Below the pieces are notes generated by a model. It saw nothing but the letters and a program-made list of their open reading frames with translations, was not told the origin of the DNA and ran no database searches. From Allobosea sp. CRIB-10 (GTDB lineage Bacteria > Pseudomonadota > Alphaproteobacteria > Rhizobiales > Beijerinckiaceae), in contig NZ_FOKP01000017.1 in NCBI RefSeq assembly GCF_900112185.1, positions 1 to 64,000 of the forward strand: DNA of 64,000 nt. Direction: 5' to 3'. The translations under genes and the position numbers were made by a program. Positions 45,015 through 53,095 of the stretch are shown here, piece by piece; positions within the stretch are counted from its first letter, which is position 1; each line of letters starts with the position of its first letter.

Positions 45015-45478
45015 CCGCTTCGCCTCCGCTTCGCCTGCATGCCAGCGCCGTCGTGATCGGCGAGGCCGGCATCCTGATCCGTGGCCCGTCGGGCGCCGGC
45101 AAGTCGAGCCTGGCGCTGGCGCTGATCGCGCTCGCGACGTCGCAAGGCCGCTTCGCCCGGCTGGTCGCCGACGACCGGACAGAGGTCACCGTTCGTGCCG
45201 GCCGCCTCCTCGCCGCGCCGGTGCCGCCGATCGAGGGGATGATCGAGCGCCGCGGCCTCGGCCTGACCCCCGAGCCGCATCTTTCGACCGCGGTGATCCG
45301 GCTGGTGATCGATTGCGGCACCGAGCCCGAGCGCATGCCGGAACCGGAAGCGCTGGTCGAGAGCATCGCCGGGATCACCCTGCCGCGGCTGGCGCTGCTA
45401 CCAAGGGCGGGTGACGAGCGTCTCATCCTGGCAGCGCTCACGCTGTTCGTTGATGGCTATGCAGGAATAGAGCGTTAG
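45011..45478 (+). CDS. hprK: HPr kinase/phosphorylase, short alphaproteobacterial form
   Basis: A 155-residue HprK lacking the N-terminal domain found in Gram-positive enzymes. The P-loop is RGPSGAGKSSLAL (G25–S32), with the HprK signature region VADDRTEVTVRAGRLLA and the metal-binding EPEPMPEPE-like tail (EPERMPEPEALVE). It would phosphorylate or dephosphorylate HPr at serine. Coupling to chvG by a 4-base overlap links PTS state to the ChvGI system. Confidence 0.94.
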   Translation: MTASPPLRLHASAVVIGEAGILIRGPSGAGKSSLALALIALATSQGRFARLVADDRTEVTVRAGRLLAAPVPPIEGMIERRGLGLTPEPHLSTAVIRLVIDCGTEPERMPEPEALVESIAGITLPRLALLPRAGDERLILAALTLFVDGYAGIER

Positions 45479-45546
45479 CCATACGACCTGTTCCCATGTT
45501 TGGAGAACGTTGCGTATGCTAGCGTCGCCTCGACTGGGAGGCGGTT

Positions 45547-45978
45547 ATGTCGGCACTTCGAGGCGTTGGGGGAGCATACAGGCTAATCATACTCTTGATA
45601 CTGTTGTGCTTTGCGGCGCCTTTCTCGTGGTTCGCCGCCAGCTTTACCGGGCTTATCGCGGCATTGATAATCTCGCCCATGATCGTTTTGGCAGTCTTCA
45701 TCGACGCCAAACTGCTTCTGTTCGTTCCGCTTCTTCTTGCGGCCCCAACCTCTCTACTGGTCCTGCCGGTTGTTGGCTTATGCGTGCCTCACGACGGGTG
45801 GCGTGGCTTGGCTCTCACCTTGTCGGGAGCGGCGAGTGGAGCCGTTACGATTGTTCTGATTGAGAGTTTCGTTGTCACGGTGCCTCCGACGAACGGGCAC
45901 CCACTCCTTGTCATCGGGACCATTGCTGGAACGGTGGGCGGCATTGTTTTCGCCGCGGCCTTGGGCGACGCCGGTTAG
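45547..45978 (+). CDS. Unrecognised small membrane protein within the PTS cluster
   Basis: A 143-residue hydrophobic protein with four or five transmembrane segments (about residues 10–31, 33–50, 54–76, 88–110 and 121–140). It has lower GC and rarer codons than its neighbours. hprK is normally followed directly by the EIIA gene in rhizobia, so this gene looks inserted; it lies 68 bases after hprK and 133 bases before EIIA. No conserved motif was recognised. Several other frames are open here, but this one has a coherent membrane profile. Confidence 0.6.
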   Translation: MSALRGVGGAYRLIILLILLCFAAPFSWFAASFTGLIAALIISPMIVLAVFIDAKLLLFVPLLLAAPTSLLVLPVVGLCVPHDGWRGLALTLSGAASGAVTIVLIESFVVTVPPTNGHPLLVIGTIAGTVGGIVFAAALGDAG

Positions 45979-46111
45979 GCTGTCGCGCTTTCGGCCTTCG
46001 CAGCGATCCGGATTCGACAAGTTCGAGACAAGCGCCTTGCCTATCCTTCGCACCTGCCGCATAAACCGCGACCTTGTCCGGGCGCCGTTGGGCGCTCTTC
46101 GGTGGGACTGA

Positions 46112-46513
46112 ATGATCGGACTCGTGCTTGTCACGCATGGGCACCTGGCGACGGAATTCCGCGCCGCGCTCGAGCATGTCGTTGGCCCGCAAGCCAACCT
46201 GGCCACCATCGCCATCGCCCCCGATGACGATATGGAGGGGCGTCGGCGCGACATCATCGCGGCGGTGGAGCAGGTCGAGACCGGCAAGGGCGTCATCGTC
46301 CTGACCGACATGTTCGGCGGCACGCCCTCCAACCTCGCCATCTCGGTGATGGAGCCGGGCCGTATCGACGTCGTCGCCGGCATCAACCTGCCGATGCTGA
46401 TCAAGCTCGCCAGCGTGCGCGAGGAGAAGACCCTCGACGAAGCCGTCAGCAGCGCGCAGGATGCGGGGCGGAAATACATCACGGTGGCCAGCCGCGTGCT
46501 CGCGGGCAAATGA
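46112..46513 (+). CDS. PTS EIIA (ManX/mannose type)
   Basis: A 133-residue EIIA of the mannose-family type. The phospho-His is H9 in LVLVTHGHLATEF, with the FGGTPSNLA loop (about residues 68–76) typical of the family. No EIIB/EIIC sugar channel is nearby, so it belongs to the regulatory, transport-free rhizobial PTS. It overlaps ptsH by 4 bases. Confidence 0.93.
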   Translation: MIGLVLVTHGHLATEFRAALEHVVGPQANLATIAIAPDDDMEGRRRDIIAAVEQVETGKGVIVLTDMFGGTPSNLAISVMEPGRIDVVAGINLPMLIKLASVREEKTLDEAVSSAQDAGRKYITVASRVLAGK

Positions 46514-46863
46514 GGTTCGGCGTGCAAGGCATGCGCGAAGACGAGATCCGCGACGACGACTGCGACTGCGCCGAGGTCGAGATTCCGGCCGGCGCCGTCT
46601 ATGGCGAGTTCCAGATCGTCAACAAGAAGGGCCTGCACGCCCGCGCCACCGCGAAATTCGTGCAATGCGCCAGCCAGTTCGACGCCGACATCACCGTCTC
46701 CCGCTGTGGCGAGACCGTCGGCGCCACCTCGATCATGGGCATCCTGACGCTCGGCGCCGGCATCGGCTCGACCATCACCGTGGTCGCCAAGGGCGCCGAC
46801 GCCAGGGATGCGCTGCAGGCGCTGGGCGCGCTCGTCGCCGACAGGTTCGGCGAGGGCGAATAG
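46510..46863 (+). CDS. ptsH: HPr phosphocarrier with acidic N-terminal extension
   Basis: A 117-residue HPr. The phospho-His is H43 (NKKGLHARATAKFV, equal to His15) and the regulatory serine is S74 (GATSIMGILTLGA, equal to Ser46), the target of HprK. About 25 residues precede the normal start of the fold, including DEIRDDDCDCAEVEIP, which is acidic and has two cysteines; a start at the internal Met (position 8) is possible. It follows EIIA in a 4-base overlap. Confidence 0.92.
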   Translation: MRFGVQGMREDEIRDDDCDCAEVEIPAGAVYGEFQIVNKKGLHARATAKFVQCASQFDADITVSRCGETVGATSIMGILTLGAGIGSTITVVAKGADARDALQALGALVADRFGEGE

Positions 46864-47046
46864 GCGTCGAGGTGGAGCGCGCTCTCGGCGCTGTCCGCTT
46901 CTGTCGACCTTATCGTCATGCTCGTTGCCCTGATCGGCTTTTTCCGAATGCTCATGACCGGGCGCCTCTCGATCCGTCGGATCCGGGCCAAGGGATGGTG
47001 GCCGCAGGAGGGCCCCGGGCTAGGGTGCGCCGCGCTCCTTTCGGCG

Positions 47047-47068
47047 GATATAAAGACATCTTTATATC
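47047..47068. promoter_or_regulatory. Perfect 10+2+10 palindrome upstream of ahcY
   Basis: GATATAAAGA (47047–47056), CA, then TCTTTATATC (47059–47068) is a perfect inverted repeat, AT-rich in a GC-rich genome, 75 bases before the ahcY start. Its form fits ArsR-type operators; SahR, an ArsR-family regulator of SAH recycling in proteobacteria, controls ahcY in many species. No arsR gene is in the window. The SahR link is inference. Confidence 0.7.
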
Positions 47069-47142
47069 TTTGATTGCCTTCTGGCGACGGCCCTGCTAGA
47101 GAGCGCGCCGTCATTCAAAGTTCGATCGATTGGAGCGTCCCC

Positions 47143-48543
47143 GTGTCGAAGCAGGATTACGTCGTCAAGGACATCAGCCTCGCGGATTACGGCCGCAAGG
47201 AAATCAACATGGCCCAGGACGAGATGCCGGGCCTGATGGCGATCCGTGCCGAGCACGCCGGCAAGGCTCCGCTCAAGGGCGCCCGCATCGCCGGCTGCCT
47301 GCACATGACCATCCAGACCGCCGTGCTGATCGAGACCCTCAAGGAGCTCGGCGCGGACGTGCGCTGGTCGTCCTGCAACATCTTCTCGACCCAGGACCAT
47401 GCCGCCGCGGCGATCGCCGCCACCGGCACCCCGGTCTTCGCCATCAAGGGCGAGACCCTGGAGGAGTATTGGGAGTACGTGCTGCGCACCGCGACCTGGG
47501 GCGATGGCGGCACGCCGAACATGATCCTCGACGATGGCGGCGACCTGACCATGCTGATCATCCTCGGCGCCGAGGCCGAGGCCGGCAACGCCGCCTTCCT
47601 CGACAAGCCGGGCAATGAGGAAGAGACGATCTTCTTCGCGCTGATCAAGCGCGAGCTGAAGGCCAATCCGGGCTGGTTCACCAAGACCCGCGCCGCGATC
47701 AAGGGCGTCTCCGAGGAGACCACCACCGGCGTGCACCGCCTCTACGAGCTCGCCAAGGCGGGCCGCCTGCCGTTCCCGGCGATCAACGTCAACGACAGCG
47801 TCACCAAGTCGAAATTCGACAACCTCTATGGCTGCCGCGAGTCGCTGGTCGACGCCATCCGCCGCGGCACCGACGTGATGATGTCGGGCAAGGTCGCGGT
47901 CGTCGCCGGCTATGGCGACGTCGGCAAGGGCTCGGCCGCCTCGCTGCGCCAGGCCGGCTGCCGCGTCCTCGTCACCGAGATCGACCCGATCTGCGCCCTG
48001 CAGGCGGCGATGGAGGGCTATGAGGTCGTCACCATGGAAGACGCCGCTCCGCGCGCCGACATCTTCTGCACCGCGACCGGCAATCTCGACGTCATCACCG
48101 TCGACCACATGCGCGCGATGAAGCACCGCGCCATCGTCTGCAACATCGGCCACTTCGACTCGGAGATTCAGGTCGCCGGCCTGAAGAACTTCAAGTGGGA
48201 CAACGTCAAGCCGCAGGTCGACGAGATCGAGTTCCCCGACGGCAAGCGCATCATCCTGCTCTCGGAAGGCCGCCTGGTGAATCTCGGCAACGCGACCGGC
48301 CACCCGTCCTTCGTGATGTCCTGCTCGTTCTCGAACCAGACGCTGGCCCAGATCGAGCTCTGGAACCATCACGCCAAGTACGAGAACAAGGTCTACACCC
48401 TGCCCAAGCACCTCGACGAGAAGGTCGCGGCGCTCCATCTCGCCAAGGTCGGCGCCAAGCTGACCAAGCTCAACGACGCCCAGGCGAAGTATATCGGCGT
48501 CTCGCAGGCCGGCCCGTTCAAGCCGGAGCTCTATCGCTACTGA
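47143..48543 (+). CDS. ahcY: Adenosylhomocysteinase
   Basis: A 466-residue SAH hydrolase regenerating homocysteine and adenosine from SAH, which inhibits methyltransferases. The NAD loop is [20 protein letters not shown] (about residues 250–269), and the C-terminus ends with the family KPELYRY. The GTG at 47143 is chosen: it follows GGAG at a good distance and gives the exact rhizobial length; the frame stays open further upstream (to 47074). A terminator lies about 88 bases downstream. Confidence 0.97.
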   Translation: MSKQDYVVKDISLADYGRKEINMAQDEMPGLMAIRAEHAGKAPLKGARIAGCLHMTIQTAVLIETLKELGADVRWSSCNIFSTQDHAAAAIAATGTPVFAIKGETLEEYWEYVLRTATWGDGGTPNMILDDGGDLTMLIILGAEAEAGNAAFLDKPGNEEETIFFALIKRELKANPGWFTKTRAAIKGVSEETTTGVHRLYELAKAGRLPFPAINVNDSVTKSKFDNLYGCRESLVDAIRRGTDVMMSGKVAVVAGYGDVGKGSAASLRQAGCRVLVTEIDPICALQAAMEGYEVVTMEDAAPRADIFCTATGNLDVITVDHMRAMKHRAIVCNIGHFDSEIQVAGLKNFKWDNVKPQVDEIEFPDGKRIILLSEGRLVNLGNATGHPSFVMSCSFSNQTLAQIELWNHHAKYENKVYTLPKHLDEKVAALHLAKVGAKLTKLNDAQAKYIGVSQAGPFKPELYRY

Positions 48544-48630
48544 CGCCATCGCCCGGCCGCCTCCGACCGGGCGATGCGAAATTGCGCCATCGGAAACCTC
48601 GTTCCCGGTCCCGGCGCCCCTCTTTCAGAA

Positions 48631-48654
48631 GCCCGGCCTCGTGCCGGGCTTTTT
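48631..48654 (+). terminator. Rho-independent terminator of ahcY
   Basis: GCCCGGC (48631–48637), loop CTCGT, GCCGGGC (48643–48649) and then TTTTT. It lies 88 bases beyond the ahcY stop. The rest of the spacer (48544–48989, 446 bases) holds one more palindrome and no convincing gene. Confidence 0.88.
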
Positions 48655-48710
48655 CGCATTCAGGGCCAATCATCGCCCTTCACACTACTAATAGATGTGT
48701 TGCTTCGGTC

Positions 48711-48730
48711 GGCATCAACTTGTTGATGCC
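48711..48730. promoter_or_regulatory. Palindrome upstream of divL
   Basis: GGCATCAAC (48711–48719), TT, GTTGATGCC (48722–48730): a perfect 9+2+9 inverted repeat, 260 bases before the divL start. It could be an operator for divL or a small stem-loop; the reader is unknown. Confidence 0.4.
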
Positions 48731-48989
48731 GCTCCATTGGTTTCGCATATGGTCGCCGCCATTCGGCCTTTACCGTCGATTAAGCACTTCCTGCCGGAGT
48801 CGTGCGGTGATTACAGTGGCACTGATTCGGGCGGCCGGCAGGCTTCACGCATGGCGTCCGGTTTCGTGCAGCGGTGGCTTTGCGGGTTGCGGGCGTGGGT
48901 CCTTCAGGGGAGCCATGGCCGATTGTCGCGTTGGCGACACCCCGCTGATTGCGGCCGGAAGATTGGCCTGGGACAGGACGGACGCGAGA

Positions 48990-51464
48990 ATGAGACGGGC
49001 AAGGCAGGTCGGGCGGGAGACGAACGGAGTGGTCCGCTTCCTCCTGCCCGGGCTTGCCGGCGCAGCGCCGGCTCCCGCTCTCGCCCAGGCCGAGGCGCTG
49101 CTGCCCCTGCGGCCCGATTGGCTCAGTGCCGGCGGTCTCTCGCTGATCTTCGTCGGGCTCGTCGTCTTCGCCACCACCACCTCGATCCTCTATGTCCGCG
49201 AGCGCTCGCGCTGGACCCGCCGGGAAGGCGAGCTCGCCGCCGGCCTGGAAGCCGCGCGTGGCCATCAGGAGCGGCTCGGCGCCCTGCTCGCGAGCGATCG
49301 TCAGGTCGTGCTGAGCTGGGACGGGCCGAAAGCGAGCCCCGCGGTCGAGGGTGACAGCGGCTTCCTCGGTATCGGCGGCTCCGCCCCGGCGCTGGCTTAC
49401 GGGACCTGGGCGCCGCCGGCCGAGGCCAAGCGCCTCGAGCTCGCGACCGAGGCGCTCAAGGAGCGCGGTGAGGCCTTCGCCTTCACCTTCAAGGCCAAGG
49501 CTGGGCGCTTCGTCGACGCCGAGGGCCGGCCCGTCGCCGGCCGCGCCGTGATCCGCCTGCGCGAGGTCGGCGGCGAGCGGGCCCGGGCCCTGGCGCTGGA
49601 GGACGAGCTCGGCAAGCTCGCCAGCGACCATGCCGCGCTCACGACCTTGCTCGCGGGCGTGCCGCAGCCGGTCTGGATGCGCGGCACCGATGGCCGCCTG
49701 AGCTGGGTCAACGCCGCCTATGCCCGTGCCGTCGAGGCCGCCGACAGCCAGCAGGCGGTCACGGCCGGGCTCGAGCTGTTCGATCGCAGCGAGCGCGAAG
49801 CCGCCGCCAAGGCCCGCAAGGACGGCCGCGTCTTCCAGCTGCGCGCGCCCGTCGTCATGGCCGGCCAGCGCCGCATCGTCGATGTCATGGAGACGCCGAC
49901 GCCCTCCGGCTATGCCGGCATCGCCACCGATATGAGCGAGCTGGAGGCGGTTCGCGCCGACCTTCAGCGCCAGATGGACGCGCATGTGCGCACGCTCGAC
50001 CGGTTGAAGACCGGCGTCGCCGTCTTCGACGCCTCGCAGCGCCTGGTCTATCGCAATAGTGGCTATGAGGCGCTTTGGTCGCTCGATCCGGGCTTCCTCG
50101 ATTCGAGCCCCGGCGATGGCGAGATCCTCGACCGCCTGCGCACCGAGCGCCGCCTGCCCGAGCTCGGCGACTACCGCACCTGGAAGGCCCAGGTCCACGC
50201 CGCCTATACCGCGACGCGCGCCAGCGAGGACTGGTGGTACCTGCCCGACGGGCGCACCGTCCATGTCGTCGCCAGCCCGAACCCGCAGGGCGGCGTCACC
50301 TATCTCTTCGACGACGAGACCGAGCGCTTCACCCTGGAATCGCGCTTCAACGCGCTCTCGCGCACCCAGCGCGAGACGCTCGATTCATTGCGCGAGGGCG
50401 TCGCCGTGTTCGGCTCGGACGGGCGCCTCAAGCTCTCCAACCCCGCTTTCGCCCAGCTCTGGAAGCTCTCGCCCGAGCGCGCCGCGGCCGCGCCGCATAT
50501 CGACGAGGTCGTGACCCTGAGCCGCCCGCTCTTCCCGGACGACGCGGTCTGGACCGAGATCCGCAGCGCCGTCGCCGGCGTGCGCGATGCCCGCGAGGAC
50601 TATCGCTGCCATATGGAGCGCCGCGACGGCACGGTGCTCGACTGCACCGCTGCTCCCTTGCCGGACGGGGCGACGCTGATCACCTTCGCCGACGTCACCG
50701 CCGGCGTGAATGTCGAGCGGGCGCTGACCGAGCGCAACGAGGCGCTGGAGCGTGTCTCGCGGCTGCGCGAGGAATTCGTCCACCACGTCTCCTACGAACT
50801 GCGCTCGCCGCTGACCAACATCATCGGCTTCGCGCAATTGCTCGGGGAGGAGACGGTCGGCGCGCTCAACGAGAAGCAGCGCGACTATACCGGTCACATC
50901 GTCCGCTCCTCCGGCGCACTGCTCGCCATCATCAACGACATCCTCGACCTCGCCTCGATCGACAACGGCGCGCTCGCCCTCGATCTCGAGGAGGTCGACG
51001 TTGCCAAGAGCATCGCCCAGGCCGCGACCGGGCTGCAGGACCGCCTGGCCGACAGCAAGCTCAAGCTGCAGGTCGACATCGCCCCGCAGACCGGGCCGCT
51101 GCGTGCCGATCCCAAGCGCCTGCGCCAGATCCTGTTCAACCTGCTCTCCAACGCCATCGGCTTCTCGCAGCCCGGCCAGACCATCCGCGTCAGCGCCGGC
51201 CGGGTCGGCGGCGAGATCCGCATCACCGTCGCCGATGAGGGCCGCGGCATCCCGGACGAGGTCAAGGAGAAGGTGTTCGACCGTTTCGAGAGCCACTCGC
51301 TGGGCTCGCGCCATCGCGGCGTCGGGCTCGGCCTGTCGATGGTCCGCTCGATCGTCGAACTGCATGGCGGCCGCGTCGAGCTCGATTCGGCGCTGGGCAA
51401 GGGCACGCGCGTCACCGCCGTCTTCCCGCCCGAGGGCATGCGCATCTCGGACGCCGCCGAATGA
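48990..51464 (+). CDS. divL: DivL-type PAS kinase with tyrosine at the phospho-site
   Basis: An 824-residue protein with an N-terminal membrane helix (about 46–68, LSLIFVGLVVFATTTS), several PAS-like domains (about 210–560) and a C-terminal DHp/ATPase module. The usual H-box histidine is Y602: FVHHVSYELRSPLTNIIGF, the hallmark of DivL, which in Caulobacter (Tyr550) binds DivK and controls CckA–CtrA in the cell cycle. N-box LLSNAIGFS and G-boxes are present. Start: ATG at 48990 (SD AGGACGG); ATG at 48915 is an alternative. It is coupled to tsaE by 4 bases. Confidence 0.9.
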   Translation: MRRARQVGRETNGVVRFLLPGLAGAAPAPALAQAEALLPLRPDWLSAGGLSLIFVGLVVFATTTSILYVRERSRWTRREGELAAGLEAARGHQERLGALLASDRQVVLSWDGPKASPAVEGDSGFLGIGGSAPALAYGTWAPPAEAKRLELATEALKERGEAFAFTFKAKAGRFVDAEGRPVAGRAVIRLREVGGERARALALEDELGKLASDHAALTTLLAGVPQPVWMRGTDGRLSWVNAAYARAVEAADSQQAVTAGLELFDRSEREAAAKARKDGRVFQLRAPVVMAGQRRIVDVMETPTPSGYAGIATDMSELEAVRADLQRQMDAHVRTLDRLKTGVAVFDASQRLVYRNSGYEALWSLDPGFLDSSPGDGEILDRLRTERRLPELGDYRTWKAQVHAAYTATRASEDWWYLPDGRTVHVVASPNPQGGVTYLFDDETERFTLESRFNALSRTQRETLDSLREGVAVFGSDGRLKLSNPAFAQLWKLSPERAAAAPHIDEVVTLSRPLFPDDAVWTEIRSAVAGVRDAREDYRCHMERRDGTVLDCTAAPLPDGATLITFADVTAGVNVERALTERNEALERVSRLREEFVHHVSYELRSPLTNIIGFAQLLGEETVGALNEKQRDYTGHIVRSSGALLAIINDILDLASIDNGALALDLEEVDVAKSIAQAATGLQDRLADSKLKLQVDIAPQTGPLRADPKRLRQILFNLLSNAIGFSQPGQTIRVSAGRVGGEIRITVADEGRGIPDEVKEKVFDRFESHSLGSRHRGVGLGLSMVRSIVELHGGRVELDSALGKGTRVTAVFPPEGMRISDAAE

Positions 51465-53083
51465 GCGACGAAGCCGCCCGGACGGGCACGCATACCGTCG
51501 TCCTGCCGGACGAGGCCGCGACGGTGCGGCTGGCGCAGGACATCGCCGATATCCTCAAGACCGGCGACATCGTCGCCCTCTCCGGCCATCTCGGCGCCGG
51601 CAAGTCGCTGCTGGCGCGGGCCATGTTGCGTCGGCTCGCCGGCGATCCGACGCTGGAGGCGCCGAGCCCGACCTTCACGCTGGTGCAGAGCTATGACAGC
51701 CCGCGCGGGCTCCTGCTCCATGCCGATCTCTACCGCGTCCGCAGCCCCGACGAGCTCGACGATATCGGCCTGATCGAGGACCTCGATCTCGCGATGACCA
51801 TCGTCGAGTGGCCGGACCGGGCCGGCGGGCGCCTCCCGGCGGGCCGGCGGCTCGACATCGTGCTGGAGGTCGATCCCGATAATCCCGAAACGGGCCGGAT
51901 CGCGACGCTCTCCGGCGGCGTGCTCTGGCGCCAGCGGCTTTCGCTCGCCATCGGCGCCCGCCGCCTGATCGACGAGGCCGGCTGGAGCGAGGCCAAGCGC
52001 GAATTCATGCTCGGCGACGCCTCCAGCCGCGCCTATGAGCGCCTGATCAGGCCGTCGGGCGAGACCGCGATCCTGATGATCTCGCCGCCGCGCCCGGACG
52101 GGCCTGCGATCCGCCAGGGCAAGCCCTACAGCGCCATCGCCCATCTCGCCGAGACCGTCGACGCCTTCGTCGCCATGGACAAGGCTCTGCGCTCGCTTGG
52201 CCTCTCGGCCCCGGACATCCTGGCGCAGGATCTCGTCACAGGCCTGTTGATCATCGAGGACCTCGGCGCCGAGCCGGTCGTCGGCGCCGACGGGCCGATC
52301 CCCGAGCGCTACGAGGCGGCCGCCCGCCTGCTCGCCGAACTGCACCGGCATGCCCTGCCGACGATCCTGCCGGTGGCGGAAGGGCGCGACCATGTCCTGC
52401 CCGACTATGATCGCGAGGCGCTCGCCATCGAGACCGAGCTGGTGCTCGACTGGTATGCTCCGCACATCGCCGGCGTCACCTTGCCGGCGGTCACCCGGGC
52501 CGAGTTCAGCCGCATCTGGGAGAAGCTCTTCGACGAGCTCTTCGAGACGCCGGCGACCTGGACCTTGCGCGACTATCATTCGCCCAACCTGCTCTGGCTG
52601 GCCGATCGCGTCGGCCATGCAAGGCTCGGCCTGATCGATTTCCAGGATTCGGTGCTCGGCCACCCCGCCTATGACCTGGTCTCGCTCGGCCAGGACGCCC
52701 GCGTCGATGTGCCGGCGGCGCTGGAATTGCGCCTGCTCGCCGCCTATGCCGGGGCGCGGCGCGGCACCGATCCGGGCTTCGACGTGCCGGGCTTCGCCCG
52801 CGCCTATGCGATCCTCGGCGCCCAGCGCAACACCAAGATCGCCGGCATCTTCGCGAGGCTCGACCGGCGCGACGGCAAGCCAGGCTATCTCAAGCATCTG
52901 CCGCGGATCGAGGCCTATCTGCGCCGCAACCTCGAGCAGCCGGCATTGGCCGAGCTGAAGGCCTGGTACGAGACCTATCTGCCCAAGCTTTATGCCGGGC
53001 AGGAGAAGCCGGAAGCAAAGGTCGAGGCCGATCCCACCCCCACGGAACAGGACCGGCCCGAGCTCAAGCAGGATGAGGTCTGA
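51461..53083 (+). CDS. TsaE–aminoglycoside-phosphotransferase-like fusion
   Basis: A 540-residue fusion. Residues 1–160 are TsaE, the ATPase of t6A tRNA modification, with Walker A SGHLGAGKSLLA (G42–S49) and SPTFTLVQ. Residues about 175–500 are an APH-fold kinase with RDYHSPNLLWL (catalytic D371, N376) and LIDFQDSVLG (metal D393), like AmgK, the sugar kinase of the MurNAc/GlcNAc recycling path that bypasses fosfomycin-sensitive MurA. A charged tail follows. The usual next gene, a nucleotidyltransferase of the same path, is absent here. This domain pairing is known in rhizobia. Confidence 0.92.
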   Translation: MSDEAARTGTHTVVLPDEAATVRLAQDIADILKTGDIVALSGHLGAGKSLLARAMLRRLAGDPTLEAPSPTFTLVQSYDSPRGLLLHADLYRVRSPDELDDIGLIEDLDLAMTIVEWPDRAGGRLPAGRRLDIVLEVDPDNPETGRIATLSGGVLWRQRLSLAIGARRLIDEAGWSEAKREFMLGDASSRAYERLIRPSGETAILMISPPRPDGPAIRQGKPYSAIAHLAETVDAFVAMDKALRSLGLSAPDILAQDLVTGLLIIEDLGAEPVVGADGPIPERYEAAARLLAELHRHALPTILPVAEGRDHVLPDYDREALAIETELVLDWYAPHIAGVTLPAVTRAEFSRIWEKLFDELFETPATWTLRDYHSPNLLWLADRVGHARLGLIDFQDSVLGHPAYDLVSLGQDARVDVPAALELRLLAAYAGARRGTDPGFDVPGFARAYAILGAQRNTKIAGIFARLDRRDGKPGYLKHLPRIEAYLRRNLEQPALAELKAWYETYLPKLYAGQEKPEAKVEADPTPTEQDRPELKQDEV

Positions 53084-53095
53084 GCCGGGCGCCTG

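Noticed and set aside
48195..48989. An N-terminal extension of the DivL frame back into ahcY
   Set aside because: The extra 265 codons overlap ahcY in another frame, are Arg/Gly-rich and have no similarity; the membrane helix near the ATG at 48990 gives the expected DivL start.
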